Shown: one piece after another, positions 33,838 to 35,255 of the stretch
Position numbering within the stretch: position 1 is the first letter of the stretch
Layout of the letters: the number at the start of each line of letters is the position of its first letter
Source: Leptospira biflexa
GTDB lineage: Bacteria > Spirochaetota > Leptospiria > Turneriellales > DYLW01
Direction: 5' to 3'
DNA length: 35,255 nt
Assembly (NCBI GenBank): GCA_020721865.1
Contig: DYLW01000026.1
Coordinates: 1-35,255, forward strand
Position numbers and translations under genes: made by a program
Notes under the pieces: generated by a model
Seen by the model: only the letters and a program-made list of their open reading frames with translations
The model's database searches: none
What the model was told of the DNA's origin: nothing

Positions 33838-35255
33838 TTAAATCTGTCCTCCAACACCTTTAAACTTCTCGACAAACTTAGCAATTTTTTGAAAAACAGT
33901 TTGTTTTTTTGTCAGGTACTCTGGGTTAAGTGGGCTCATTTTGGGTAAAATCGTATTGAGTTCCATACCGTTTTCACTGGCATATTCCCGTTTTAATGAT
34001 GTCATAATGTACCGTTTCGCAGCGTCTTCGTTCAAATTTTCTGCTGCAATTAATTCTGTGGCTTCTGTGGTTAATTTTTCTTGAGCATAAGCATAAAAGG
34101 CCTCTAAAATACTTTCTTTTTCTTTTATGGTCTCTAAATCTGTCTCGTTAATAAAATCAACCACCAAACTTTCTTTTGCCCTATTCCCAACACTTGCACG
34201 AATTATTCTGCGTATTTCTTCTATCAAGCTGGCTTTATCTTTCGTCTTTTTGTTGTGCTCATAAATTAATTCAAGAATGTAATCGAGGTTTATTTCTTGC
34301 GATTTTAACAAGTCCACTTCAAACACAACATCGTCCCAATCAATTTTTGATCCTTTTTTTTCTGTACCGCTTTTTTCGCGTCTTAACCAATCGCGAATGT
34401 CGTTATAAGTTGAACGGTAATCTTGAACGGTTCTTTCTTTGAGCAATTCAATTTTTTGCATGGTGGCAATATCCTCATCGCTTAGAAAATGCGTGTTTTT
34501 AAATTCTTCTATTGCCTTAGGATTATTTATGTCAATTGTTTGAAATTCTTTTAGATGGTTAAATTCATCGTAGTTCTGGAGTATGTTTTCTATGCGCAAA
34601 TATTCTCCAAATAATTTGGCGAATTCCTTTTTATCTTTCTCTTTTATAATTTCGTTAGGATTAGGGAATTTTTCATTTAACTCTTTTACAACTTCAATAT
34701 AACCTCTGCGAGCTTCGCCTGTAATAAGGTCTGTAAAACCTTCTAAATATTCTTTGTAGCTTTTTTCAAGAACTACATTCATGGTGTTGCTATCGCCAAA
34801 CAGCGTAATGGCATCAATAGTTGCTTTTTCTAAATCGCGGAAGGTTACAATATTGCCAAAGGTTTTTGTGGCATCATAAATACGATTGGTTCGCGAAAAA
34901 GCCTGAATTAAGCCGTGATAACGCAAGTTTTTATCGACAAACAGCGTATTGAGAGTTGGAGCATCAAAACCTGTTAAAAACATTCCGACTACAATAATGA
35001 GGTCAACCTCTTTGTTTTTTACCCGTTTGGCAAGGTCGCGATAATAATTCTGAAACTCATTGCTGTCAATGCTATAAGTAGCCCCAAACATTGTATTATA
35101 ATCAGCAAGAGCGGTGCTCAAAAACTCTTTGGCACTACTATCCATAGCAGATGGCTCAAAGTTCTCGTCAGGTATTTCACCAACAGCATTTTGCTCTTCG
35201 TTGGCTGCAAATGAAAAAATAGTAGCAATCTTCAGAGGTCTCTCTTTGTCTTTTT
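33838..35255 (-). CDS. hsdR: Type I restriction enzyme R subunit (HsdR), C-terminal part, cut by the window edge
   Basis: The reading frame is open from the right edge to the stop at 33838, giving about 472 residues of the C-terminal half. An ATG at 35145 is internal, since [15 protein letters not shown] before it is typical HsdR sequence. Visible helicase parts are [18 protein letters not shown] (motif V region) and [12 protein letters not shown] (motif VI). The last 200 residues resemble the EcoR124-type C-terminal domain. HsdR moves DNA and cleaves it with HsdM and HsdS, which must lie outside the window. Base use is more AT-rich than the neighbours, and no CCGG occurs in this stretch. Confidence 0.9.
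   Translation of the reverse strand, partial: KDKERPLKIATIFSFAANEEQNAVGEIPDENFEPSAMDSSAKEFLSTALADYNTMFGATYSIDSNEFQNYYRDLAKRVKNKEVDLIIVVGMFLTGFDAPTLNTLFVDKNLRYHGLIQAFSRTNRIYDATKTFGNIVTFRDLEKATIDAITLFGDSNTMNVVLEKSYKEYLEGFTDLITGEARRGYIEVVKELNEKFPNPNEIIKEKDKKEFAKLFGEYLRIENILQNYDEFNHLKEFQTIDINNPKAIEEFKNTHFLSDEDIATMQKIELLKERTVQDYRSTYNDIRDWLRREKSGTEKKGSKIDWDDVVFEVDLLKSQEINLDYILELIYEHNKKTKDKASLIEEIRRIIRASVGNRAKESLVVDFINETDLETIKEKESILEAFYAYAQEKLTTEATELIAAENLNEDAAKRYIMTSLKREYASENGMELNTILPKMSPLNPEYLTKKQTVFQKIAKFVEKFKGVGGQI

Overview
The window looks like a chromosomal piece of a diderm, moderately AT-rich, respiring bacterium. Support for this comes from a sedoheptulose-7-phosphate isomerase and a NeuB-type sugar acid synthase (surface glycans), a bd-type quinol oxidase with its CydDC exporter, a quinol-dependent NO reductase, two bactofilin plus LytM/M23 pairs and a YaaR (DUF327) protein. 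Bactofilin, LytM and YaaR together suggest a spirochaete or a relative, but no rRNA or marker gene here settles the taxonomy, so this is inference.

Layout. (1) 88-2818 (+): bactofilin, LysM/M23 peptidase with intact zinc ligands, NeuB-like synthase; then convergent gmhA and a divergent alpha/beta hydrolase. (2) 4253-6399 (-): sirtuin, a broken crcB and a YhaM-like HD/OB nuclease. (3) 6541-8060 (+): a class III nucleotide cyclase broken by two frameshifts and a truncated sugar nucleotidyltransferase remnant. (4) 8041-13827 (-): cydA-cydB-cydD-cydC. (5) 13967-15103 (-): plsY and a small exported protein, ending in a clear terminator. (6) 15245-20490 (+): galE, a Rel (p)ppGpp synthetase/hydrolase, a VWA-STAS fusion protein and a small membrane zinc-ribbon protein. 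(7) 20566-22546 (+): a LytM-like protein without zinc ligands, a second bactofilin and YaaR. (8) 22485-27008: a GGDEF/EAL protein (-), a HAMP membrane protein and a methyltransferase (+), and an RlmI-like methyltransferase (-). (9) 27023-33689: a nitric oxide response locus made of a membrane polyferredoxin, a chimeric ferredoxin/DUF1858/DUF2249/substrate-binding protein, a qNor NO reductase and an Rrf2 regulator. (10) 33838-35255 (-): the C-terminal part of a type I restriction HsdR of foreign composition.

The most interesting system is region 9. Two 20-bp palindromes with identical 8-base arms (ATACCACC-N4-GGTAGTAT) lie in matching promoter contexts, one before norB and one in the divergent region before the chimeric protein and the polyferredoxin. 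They tie these genes into one regulon, probably under the Rrf2 protein encoded just downstream. The chimeric 635-residue protein has no signal peptide although it ends in a periplasmic-binding-protein-like domain, and its combination of domains is unfamiliar to me.

A second theme is gene decay or sequence error: between about 5270 and 8060 three genes carry single-base losses or truncation. No tRNA, rRNA, CRISPR array or insertion sequence was seen. No stretch over 300 bases lacks a gene or gene remnant; the longest empty gaps, about 140 bases each, are 6400-6540, 13828-13966, 15104-15244 and 33690-33837.
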